Source: Paracoccaceae bacterium | GTDB lineage: Bacteria; Pseudomonadota; Alphaproteobacteria; Rhodobacterales; Rhodobacteraceae | Direction: 5' to 3' | Length of the DNA stretch: 7,949 nt | Assembly: GCA_012036325.1 (NCBI GenBank) | Contig: JAAUPC010000157.1 | Span: 1 to 7,949, forward strand | Shown: in pieces, positions 1 to 5,996 of the stretch | Layout of the letters: every line of letters starts with the position of its first letter | Position numbering within the stretch: position 1 is the first letter of the stretch | The notes under the pieces: model-generated | Told to the model about the DNA's origin: nothing | The model's input: the letters and a program-made list of their open reading frames with translations, nothing else | Database searches by the model: none | Position numbers and translations under genes: made by a program

Positions 1-67
1 TGCCGAACTTCACGCAGTCCACCATGTGAGTACCGCCGTCGTCCGGCTTGTTCGATTCGTCCGCCAT
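1..67 (-). CDS. 5' end of an unidentified gene (possibly Fe(2+)-trafficking/YggX-like), cut by the window edge
   Basis: Downstream of azlC on the same strand, an ATG at 67 opens a frame that stays open to the window edge and reads MADESNKPDDGGTHMVDCVK followed by FG. A second in-frame ATG at 25 would start at MVDCVKFG. The MVDCVKFG stretch resembles the start of small YggX/Fe(2+)-trafficking proteins, which usually begin with a hydrophobic residue, a cysteine and a K-[LF]-G motif. With only 22 residues visible this is a weak guess. No clear ribosome binding site precedes either ATG. The gap to the azlC stop codon is 5 bases, so the gene could be translated together with azlC. It does not look like AzlD, which is strongly hydrophobic from its start. 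Confidence 0.4.
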   Translation of the reverse strand, partial: MADESNKPDDGGTHMVDCVKFG

Positions 68-72
68 CGCCG

Positions 73-837
73 CTATGTACCACTCGCGCCGCGCGCGCAA
101 TGACGTGCTAACGTGGAGTCGTCGTCATGATGCCGCTGTCGTACGACGCCCGCCAGCATCCCCGACAGGATGCCCACCGTGGCACTGACCCACAGCGTGC
201 CGCCCACCGTCACCATGGCGGCTACGGCGATGACCGGCACCTGCCGCCGCGACAGGATCGACAGAAGCAGCGCCAGAAACAGCGCTGGCAGCATGAAGCC
301 AAGGCCTGCCCCCAGCGCGGGCCAACCGTCCAGCGCACCACCACCCGCCACTGCCCCCACGGCGGTTCCCGCCAACCAGCTGGCATAGGCCCCGGCCGCC
401 AAGCCGAACATGTAGCGTTCCGAAAACCTCTGCCCCCGCGCCAAGGCCCCCAGCGCCTGGCCAAAGACCTCATCCGTCAGGCCAAAGGCCCAGACCCAGG
501 CCCGCTTCGTGCTGGCCCCCCGCCCTGCCGCCCGCATCAAGGCCGGGCCGTACAGCACATGCCGCAGGTTCATCGCGATCAGCGTGAAGGCCGACACCAA
601 CAGCGGCGCGCCCGACGTCAGCAGCGCCAGCGCCAGGAATTGCGAGGCCCCGGCATAGATGAAAAGCGAGAGCGCAAACGCCTCCATCCCGGTAAAGCCC
701 GCGCGGGTGGCAGCAACCCCGAAGGAAAAGGCGATGGGGAAATACCCCAGCGCAATCGGCAGGCTGGCACTCAGGCCATCAAGAAGGGCGCGCGGGTCAT
801 CGCCGCCAGCGCTACCCCGCCGCGCCAGACCGGTCAA
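73..837 (-). CDS. azlC: AzlC family branched-chain amino acid export permease subunit
   Basis: This is a polytopic inner-membrane protein of 254 residues of the AzlC/YgaZ family, the large subunit of two-component exporters of branched-chain amino acids and analogues. Family hallmarks are visible: a conserved first hydrophobic stretch with GYFPIAFSFG (about 31-40), IYAGASQF (60-67) and NLRHVLYG (90-97), then hydrophobic segments around 135-160, 168-195 and 200-230. The start is a TTG at 837. No ATG or GTG occurs in frame between the upstream stop at 901-903 and this codon, and the next in-frame ATG (residue 51) would remove the first membrane segment. No good Shine-Dalgarno sequence is seen. 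The tail after about residue 231 is polar (RQRHHDDDST) and unlike a membrane segment. The small partner AzlD, normally encoded immediately after and overlapping, is absent. The family call is strong; the actual substrate is unknown. Confidence 0.88.
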   Translation of the reverse strand: MTGLARRGSAGGDDPRALLDGLSASLPIALGYFPIAFSFGVAATRAGFTGMEAFALSLFIYAGASQFLALALLTSGAPLLVSAFTLIAMNLRHVLYGPALMRAAGRGASTKRAWVWAFGLTDEVFGQALGALARGQRFSERYMFGLAAGAYASWLAGTAVGAVAGGGALDGWPALGAGLGFMLPALFLALLLSILSRRQVPVIAVAAMVTVGGTLWVSATVGILSGMLAGVVRQRHHDDDSTLARHCARGASGT

Positions 838-976
838 TGCCGCACCGGACCGGCGGCCTGGCGGATGGCCCCACCTGAGGCCCCCACCTGAGGCCCCGCC
901 TCAGGAAAGCCTGACTTGCGCAAAGGCTTTCGGCACGGCAGGTTTCCGGCCGATGTCCCTTCTGCAGGATCTGCCC
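838..976. promoter_or_regulatory. Divergent intergenic region with two abutting dyads
   Basis: This stretch separates azlC (leftward) from the exported-protein gene at 977 (rightward), so it must hold promoters for both. A tandem repeat CCACCTGAGGC occurs at 871-881 and again around 884-894. The second CCTGAGGC forms a perfect 8-bp stem with GCCTCAGG (887-905, loop CCC). Directly next to it, AAAGCCT at 906-912 pairs with AGGCTTT at 924-930, and its 11-base loop contains the palindrome TTGCGCAA (916-923). The dyads may be regulator-binding sites or transcript hairpins in the azlC leader. I could not pick out convincing -35/-10 boxes in either direction. Confidence 0.45.
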
Positions 977-1609
977 ATGCGCGCGCTTGCCCTTGTCACT
1001 GCCCTTTGCCTGTCCGCCCTTGCCCCGGCCCAGGCCGACGAAATCCCCGGTACCCAGTTTGAGACCGGCTTCTGGGAGGGCGCTGCCAATACCAACCCAG
1101 ACGGCAGCTTTTCGCATTGCGATGTCTCGGTCGGCTTCTCCGGCGGCGTGACGCTGTGGATGGCGCTTTATTCCAACGACACGCTGGCGGTCCTGCTGTC
1201 GCACCCGGATGTGCGCTTTCGCACCGGGGACACGTTTGACAGCTGGCTGATGCTTGAGACCGGCCTGCCCACCCGTGGCACCTCCGAGGCCTGGGACGAT
1301 GCCTTTGCCGGCATGACGCTGGAAGGCATCGACGCGTCGATCAGTTTCCTGACCCAAGGCACCTGGCTGCGCCTCTTGGGGATCGGGATTGATGAGGCCT
1401 TTGACGTCAGCGGCATCACCGAGGCGCTGGGTCTGGCGAAAGACTGCCATGCCGCGCAGATGACCGGCACCTCAAGCGGTGCGGGGGCTGTGGGCACGGT
1501 GCCGAAAGTCCCCGACATTCTGAAGCCGCGCACCGGAACGGCGGGCGGCGGTCTTGGCACCCGGCCCGGCGGCACGCTAGGCACGCCCGCGCCGAAACCG
1601 CAGCCCTGA
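977..1609 (+). CDS. Exported protein of unknown function, one copy of a two-cysteine domain and a Gly/Pro/Thr-rich tail
   Basis: I do not recognise this 210-residue protein. The ATG at 977 is chosen because AGGA lies at 966-969 with 7 bases between, and because it gives a clean Sec signal peptide: MRALAL, a hydrophobic core, then APAQA with cleavage expected after residue 20. Starts further upstream would bury this signal. Residues 21-160 form one domain that recurs twice in the next gene. It begins EIPGTQF, then G-x-W-x-G (31-35), Cys48 in the motif CDVSV, SND at 66-68, F81 and G84, and ends near Cys157. These are the only cysteines in the mature protein, so a periplasmic disulfide is plausible. 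Residues 163-210 are low-complexity, rich in glycine, proline and threonine, and look disordered. The paralogue follows after 89 bases on the same strand. Location is inferred to be periplasmic or secreted. Confidence 0.82.
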   Translation: MRALALVTALCLSALAPAQADEIPGTQFETGFWEGAANTNPDGSFSHCDVSVGFSGGVTLWMALYSNDTLAVLLSHPDVRFRTGDTFDSWLMLETGLPTRGTSEAWDDAFAGMTLEGIDASISFLTQGTWLRLLGIGIDEAFDVSGITEALGLAKDCHAAQMTGTSSGAGAVGTVPKVPDILKPRTGTAGGGLGTRPGGTLGTPAPKPQP

Positions 1610-1636
1610 TCGACCGGACCGACCCCGACTGCCCAC

Positions 1637-1678
1637 CCTGCCAGCATGCCCCTCAACGGGCTGGGCAGGCCTCCTTTT
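1637..1678 (+). terminator. Possible weak intrinsic terminator between the two paralogues
   Basis: CCTGCC at 1637-1642 pairs with GGCAGG at 1664-1669, enclosing a second stem GCCC (1648-1651) with GGGC (1658-1661) and a 6-base loop. CTCCTTTT follows, with only four T residues at 1675-1678. This could reduce read-through from the first exported-protein gene into the second. The stem is interrupted and the T tract short, so it may be only partial or not functional. Confidence 0.4.
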
Positions 1679-1698
1679 GGCCAACCAGGAAGACGACG

Positions 1699-2655
1699 AT
1701 GCAGCGAACACTTCTTCCGGCCGTGCTGATGGCAAGCCTTTTGTCCCTTGCCCCGGTCCAGGCCGAGGTCATCCCGGGGTCCGAATTTTACGCCGGCACC
1801 TGGAAGGGCATCGCCACCCGCGACCCGGACCGCGGCCTGGTGATGTGCCAGGTCTCGCTCAGCGGCGCCAAGGGGGAAAGGATCGACTTTGGTCTCTGGT
1901 CCGACAACCGCCTTGCCATCCTGATGGCGCCGGTCGGCGTGACGTTCCAGCCCGGCCAACCCTATGACCTGTCGATCTGGACCGACAATGACGCCCCAGT
2001 GGCTGTTTCGGCGCAGGTTCTTGACGACACTGTCCTTGTCGTCGAGATCAGCGACATCAACCAGGCCGTCGGGTTCCTTCAGGGCAGCCAGACCCTGACC
2101 GCAACCGGCGAGGCGTTCCAGCAGACCTTCCAGATCCCCGGCGTCGATGCCGCCATCCAGCAGGCGCAAGACTGCCTGCAGACCCACACCAAGCCAAAGG
2201 ATGGGGATGAGGCTGAAATCGAAGGCTCACGCTTCACCGTAGCGGGCAACTGGTGGGGCGGTGCCACGGCCCTTGCGAACGGGCAATTCGACTATTGCGG
2301 CGTCTCAATCGGCTACAGCGGGACTACCACCCTCAGCTACATCCTGCGCTCGGACGACATGTTCGTGATCATCGCCGCCATCGACGGTGCCCGTTTCCCC
2401 ACGGGTGAGGTGATCGAAGCAACCCTCACGGGTGACACATTCGGTCCTGAAAAGCTCCGCGTCCGTATGGTCAACCCGACCACGATTTCCATTCCGATCC
2501 CCGGAATCAAGGCCAACGCCGCGATCCTCCGGCAAAATGGCCGCATCAGCATCGAAGTCGGCGGGCGGCAACCGGATATCTTCCCGACACCAGACGCCAG
2601 CGCCGCAGTGGACGCGGCACTGGCCTGTTTCGCCCGGTATTCCGCGCCGGGCTGA
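1699..2655 (+). CDS. Exported protein of unknown function with two copies of the two-cysteine domain
   Basis: I do not recognise this 318-residue protein, but it is a paralogue of the product of the preceding gene. The ATG at 1699 is supported by AGGAAG at 1687-1692 and by a signal peptide (MQRTLL, hydrophobic core, LAPVQA, expected cleavage after residue 22). The mature protein is an internal duplication. Copy 1 spans about 23-163 and starts EVIPGSEF, with G-x-W-x-G at 33-37, Cys50 in CQVSL, SDN at 68-70, F83, G86 and Cys159. Copy 2 spans about 172-314 and starts AEIEGSRF, with Cys200 in CGVSI, SDD at 218-220, F233, G236 and Cys310. A short charged linker (about 164-171) joins them. The mature protein has only these four cysteines. 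It probably shares a job and location (periplasm or outside) with its neighbour. Function, ligand and partners cannot be told from sequence. Confidence 0.85.
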   Translation: MQRTLLPAVLMASLLSLAPVQAEVIPGSEFYAGTWKGIATRDPDRGLVMCQVSLSGAKGERIDFGLWSDNRLAILMAPVGVTFQPGQPYDLSIWTDNDAPVAVSAQVLDDTVLVVEISDINQAVGFLQGSQTLTATGEAFQQTFQIPGVDAAIQQAQDCLQTHTKPKDGDEAEIEGSRFTVAGNWWGGATALANGQFDYCGVSIGYSGTTTLSYILRSDDMFVIIAAIDGARFPTGEVIEATLTGDTFGPEKLRVRMVNPTTISIPIPGIKANAAILRQNGRISIEVGGRQPDIFPTPDASAAVDAALACFARYSAPG

Positions 2656-2667
2656 TCCGCCCGGCGC
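2644..2667. terminator. Strong hairpin between convergent genes, probable bidirectional terminator
   Basis: GCGCCGGGC (2644-2652) and GCCCGGCGC (2659-2667) are perfect complements: a 9-bp all-GC stem with loop TGATCC. The TGA stop of the upstream exported-protein gene is the first part of the loop, and the gcvP stop codon lies 10 bases beyond the stem on the other strand. No T tract follows on either side, so it would act as a Rho-assisted terminator or a 3'-end stabilising structure rather than a classic intrinsic terminator. Confidence 0.55.
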
Positions 2668-2676
2668 AACAAGGCG

Positions 2677-5547
2677 CTATTCGGCCGCTTCCATGTAGCT
2701 TTCGACCGGCGGGCAGGTGCAGATCAGGTTCCGGTCGCCATAAACGTTGTCGACCCGGCCGACCGGCGGCCAATACTTGTCCACCCGGAAGGCCCCCGGC
2801 GGGAAGCAGCCCTGTTCGCGGCTATACTTGCGATCCCAGGCCTCGGTCACCAGGGCCGCCACGGTGTGGGGCGCATGGCGCAAGGGGCTTTCCTCAGCCG
2901 TGATCTCGCCCTTCTCCACCGCGCGGATCTCTTCGCGGATCGACAGAAGCGCCGTGATGAAGCGGTCAATCTCGGCCTTGGTCTCGGATTCCGTTGGCTC
3001 CACCATCAGCGTCCCCGCAACCGGCCAGGACATCGTCGGCGCGTGGAAACCGTTGTCGATCAGGCGCTTGGCAATGTCGTCGACCGTGACACCCACCTCG
3101 GCAAAGGGGCGGGTGTCCAGGATGCATTCGTGTGCCACCCGGCCCTTGTTGCCCATGAACAGGATCGGGTAAGCCCCCGCCAGCCGCGCCGCGATGTAGT
3201 TCGCGTTCAGGATCGCGACCCGCGTTGCCTGCGTCAGCCCCGGCCCGCCCATCATCAGGCAATAGGCCCAGGAGATCAGGAGGATGCTTGCCGACCCATA
3301 GGGTGCGGCTGATACGGTGCCCTGATCGGTACTTTTCAACCCGCCGCCTTCCGGATTGTCCGTCTCGGGATGCCCCGGCAGGTGCGGCGCGAGGTGCGCC
3401 TTCACCCCAATCGGCCCCATGCCCGGCCCGCCACCGCCATGCGGGATGGCAAAGGTCTTGTGGAGATTCAGGTGGCTGACGTCGCCGCCAATCTCGCCCG
3501 GTTTCACCAGCCCGACCAGCGCGTTCATGTTCGCGCCGTCGATGTAGACCTGGCCCCCATGGTCATGGGTGATCTGGCAGATCGTCTTCACCGTCTCTTC
3601 AAAGACGCCATGCGTGGACGGGTAGGTGATCATGCAGGCCGCAAGCTTGGCTCCCGCCGCCTGCGCCTTGGCCCGGAAATCCTCGACATCCACGTCGCCG
3701 TTCGGGGCGGACTTCACCACGACAACCTCCATCCCCGCCATCTGTGCCGAGGCCGGGTTGGTGCCGTGCGCGCTGGTCGGGATCAGGCAGACCGTCCGCT
3801 GCGCATCGCCCCGGCTGCGGTGATAGGCGAGGATGGTCAAGAGCCCCGCGTATTCCCCCTGCGCGCCCGAGTTCGGCTGCATCGACATCGCGTCGTAGCC
3901 GGTGATCTCGCACAGTTTCGCGGACAGATCGCTGATCGCCTCGTGATAGCCCGCCGCCTGGTCGCGCGGCGCGAAGGGATGCAGGCTGCCGAATTCCGGC
4001 CAGGTGATCGGCATCATCTCGGCCGCCGCGTTCAGCTTCATCGTGCAGGACCCCAGCGGGATCATCGCCCGGTCCAAAGCGAGGTCGCGGTCCGACAGGC
4101 GGCGCATGTAGCGCATCATCTCGGATTCCGCGCGGTTCATCTGGAAGACCGGATGGGTCAGGTAGTCGGTCGTGCGCAGCATCTCTTCGGGGAAGCCCAG
4201 CGTCGCGCGGTGGGGCGGGACGCCGTCGATCCCGAAGGCGCGGAGAACCTTGATCAGCACCCGCTCATCCGTCGTCTCGTCCAGGCTGATGCCGACACGG
4301 TTGGTGCCGATCTTGCGGAAGTTCAGGCCTTCGTTGCGGGCGGCGGCAAGGATACCCGCCTGCCCAACGCCAACCTCGACCGTGATCGTGTCGAAAAAGG
4401 CCCGCGGGTCCACCTTCGCCCCGGCGGCTTTCAAGGCATGCGCCAACCGCTGGGTCAGGAAATGCACCCGTTCAGCAATCGCGCGCAGGCCTTCGGGGCC
4501 GTGGAAGACGGCGTAGAAGCTGGCCATCACCGCGAGCAACGCCTGCGCCGTGCAGACGTTCGACGTGGCCTTTTCCCGCCGGATATGCTGCTCGCGCGTT
4601 TGCAGGCTCAGCCGGTAGGCCTTGCCGCCCTGCGCATCGATGCTGACGCCGACAATCCGCCCCGGCATCTGCCGCTTGTGCGCATCCTTGACCGCCATGA
4701 AGGCCGCATGCGGCCCGCCATAGCCCATCGGCACGCCAAAGCGCTGGGCCGACCCCACCGCGATATCCGCCCCCATCGCGCCCGGTTCCTTCAGCAGGCA
4801 CAGCGCCAGCAGGTCCGTCGCCATGATCGCGATAGCCCCCACGGCGTGCAGGCTGGCGATGCGTTGGGTAAAGTCCGTCACATGGCCATAGCTGGAGGGA
4901 TACTGAAAGATCGCGCCAAAGACCTTCGACGGCTCCAGCTTCCGGACGTCATCCTCGATGATCTCGATCCCCAAGGGCAGCGCCCGCGTGCGGATCACGG
5001 CAATGGTCTGGGGGTGGCAGAAGCGGTCGACAAAAAAGGCCTTGGCCTTCGACTTCGCCACGCGTTCCGCCATGGTCATCGCTTCTGCCGCCGCTGTCGC
5101 CTCATCCAGCAGGCTGGCGTTTGCCACATCCAGACCAGTCAGATCGCAGACCATGGTCTGGTAGTTCAGCAAAGCCTCCAGCCGGCCCTGCGCGATCTCG
5201 GGCTGATAGGGGGTATAGGCGGTGTACCAGGCCGGGTTCTCCAGAATATTCCGCTGGATCGCGGGCGGCGTCACCGTGCCGTAATAGCCCTGACCGATCA
5301 GGCTGGTCATCACCCGGTTCTTTGCCGCGATCTCTTTCATCTTCGCCAAAAGCTCATGTTCGGCCAAAGGCGCCCAGGACAAGGGCTTGCCTTGCCGGAT
5401 CGACGCGGGAACGGTCTGGTCGATCAGCTCATCCAGGCTGCGCACGCCCACGGCGGCAAGCATTTCCTCCATCTCGGCAGGCGAAGGGCCGATATGGCGG
5501 CGGTTGGCAAAGTCATAGGCGTTGTAGGGGGTGGGCGTGAAGGTCAT
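2677..5547 (-). CDS. gcvP: Glycine dehydrogenase (decarboxylating), P-protein of the glycine cleavage system
   Basis: This is full-length P-protein (956 residues; single-chain GcvP is usually about 950-960). It is a cytoplasmic PLP enzyme that decarboxylates glycine and transfers the aminomethyl group to the lipoyl arm of H-protein. The N-terminal half begins with the family motif RHIGPS (about 17-22) and the C-terminal half carries PLGSCTMKLN (497-506), HGTNPASAQMAG (from 594) and the PLP site NLHKTFAIPHGGGGPGMGP with Schiff-base lysine Lys697. Both halves of the ancestral duplication are present, as in single-chain bacterial enzymes, rather than split GcvPA/GcvPB. The ATG at 5547 has AGGA at 5560-5557. 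It is the last gene of the gcvT-gcvH-gcvP operon, 80 bases after gcvH, and should be governed by the riboswitch upstream of gcvT. No frameshift or missing motif is seen. Confidence 0.98.
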   Translation of the reverse strand: MTFTPTPYNAYDFANRRHIGPSPAEMEEMLAAVGVRSLDELIDQTVPASIRQGKPLSWAPLAEHELLAKMKEIAAKNRVMTSLIGQGYYGTVTPPAIQRNILENPAWYTAYTPYQPEIAQGRLEALLNYQTMVCDLTGLDVANASLLDEATAAAEAMTMAERVAKSKAKAFFVDRFCHPQTIAVIRTRALPLGIEIIEDDVRKLEPSKVFGAIFQYPSSYGHVTDFTQRIASLHAVGAIAIMATDLLALCLLKEPGAMGADIAVGSAQRFGVPMGYGGPHAAFMAVKDAHKRQMPGRIVGVSIDAQGGKAYRLSLQTREQHIRREKATSNVCTAQALLAVMASFYAVFHGPEGLRAIAERVHFLTQRLAHALKAAGAKVDPRAFFDTITVEVGVGQAGILAAARNEGLNFRKIGTNRVGISLDETTDERVLIKVLRAFGIDGVPPHRATLGFPEEMLRTTDYLTHPVFQMNRAESEMMRYMRRLSDRDLALDRAMIPLGSCTMKLNAAAEMMPITWPEFGSLHPFAPRDQAAGYHEAISDLSAKLCEITGYDAMSMQPNSGAQGEYAGLLTILAYHRSRGDAQRTVCLIPTSAHGTNPASAQMAGMEVVVVKSAPNGDVDVEDFRAKAQAAGAKLAACMITYPSTHGVFEETVKTICQITHDHGGQVYIDGANMNALVGLVKPGEIGGDVSHLNLHKTFAIPHGGGGPGMGPIGVKAHLAPHLPGHPETDNPEGGGLKSTDQGTVSAAPYGSASILLISWAYCLMMGGPGLTQATRVAILNANYIAARLAGAYPILFMGNKGRVAHECILDTRPFAEVGVTVDDIAKRLIDNGFHAPTMSWPVAGTLMVEPTESETKAEIDRFITALLSIREEIRAVEKGEITAEESPLRHAPHTVAALVTEAWDRKYSREQGCFPPGAFRVDKYWPPVGRVDNVYGDRNLICTCPPVESYMEAAE

Positions 5548-5575
5548 GGGGCATCATCCTAACAAGACGGGACTC

Positions 5576-5625
5576 CGAGTTTTCGCAGAAAACTCGTGCA
5601 TGATTTTGTCGCGCGAAAAATCGCG
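5576..5625 (-). repeat. Two adjacent palindromes between gcvH and gcvP
   Basis: In the 80-base gap, CGAGTTTTC (5576-5584) and GAAAACTCG (5588-5596) form a perfect 9-bp stem with a 3-base loop. Next to it, GATTTT (5602-5607) pairs with AAAATC (5617-5622) around the palindrome TCGCGCGA. An alternative stem is CGCGA (5612-5616) with TCGCG (5621-5625). This could be a REP-like dispersed intergenic element, or an mRNA processing or attenuation structure that lets gcvH be made in excess over gcvP. Copies elsewhere in the genome cannot be judged from this window. Confidence 0.55.
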
Positions 5626-5627
5626 TT

Positions 5628-5987
5628 TCAGCCGACCACGTCCTGATACTCGTCCTCATCCATGAATTGGTCGAGGACGCTCAGGTCATCCAGCCGCATC
5701 TTGAAGAACCAGGCGGCCCCCGTCGGGTCTTCGTTCACCAGGGCCGGCGCATCGACCAGCTTGGTGTTGACCGACACGATCTCGCCATCGACCGGGGCAA
5801 GGATGTCGCTGGCCGCCTTCACGCTTTCGATCACGCAGACCTCATCACCCTCGGCGACCATCGTCTCGGGTTCGGGCAATTCGACGAAGACCACATCGCC
5901 CAGTTGGGTGGCCGCATGTTCGGTGATGCCGACCACGACAAGGTCACCCTCGACGCGCAGCCATTCATGATCCTTGGTAAATTTCAT
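5628..5987 (-). CDS. gcvH: Glycine cleavage system H protein (lipoyl carrier)
   Basis: This 119-residue protein is the shuttle of the glycine cleavage complex. Its lipoylated lysine carries the aminomethyl group from P-protein to T-protein and is reoxidised by the L-protein (not in this window). The typical start KFTKDHEWL (2-10), the GDVVFVELPE strand region (30-39) and the lipoylation motif ESVKAASDI with Lys57 are all present, and the length is normal for a small bacterial GcvH. The acidic C-terminus (DEDEYQD) is usual. The ATG at 5987 has GAGGA at 5998-5994, which overlaps the gcvT stop codon at 5999-5997. The 9-base gap between the genes therefore suggests translational coupling. The lipoyl group would need LipA/LipB or LplA, not found here. 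Confidence 0.97.
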   Translation of the reverse strand: MKFTKDHEWLRVEGDLVVVGITEHAATQLGDVVFVELPEPETMVAEGDEVCVIESVKAASDILAPVDGEIVSVNTKLVDAPALVNEDPTGAAWFFKMRLDDLSVLDQFMDEDEYQDVVG

Positions 5988-5996
5988 CTCGGGTCC

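Noticed and set aside
127..891. Plus-strand open frame opposite azlC (254 codons)
   Set aside because: The translation is rich in Q, R, H and P, with no hydrophobic core or domain, and mirrors the azlC frame. The membrane protein on the other strand is clearly the real gene.
659..976. Upstream extension of the first exported protein to a start at 659 or 953
   Set aside because: The extension overlaps azlC and the intergenic dyads, is arginine/proline-rich and would bury the signal peptide. The ATG at 977 has a well-spaced AGGA.
1168..2187. Minus-strand open frame of 339 codons across both exported-protein genes
   Set aside because: It spans two genes and the gap between them, has no ribosome binding site or domain, and conflicts with the strong signal peptides and shared domains on the plus strand.
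3370..5562. Long plus-strand open frame (730 codons) opposite gcvP
   Set aside because: It lies wholly antisense to the unmistakable gcvP, its translation is arginine/histidine-rich with no recognisable domain, and long antisense frames are expected opposite GC-rich genes.
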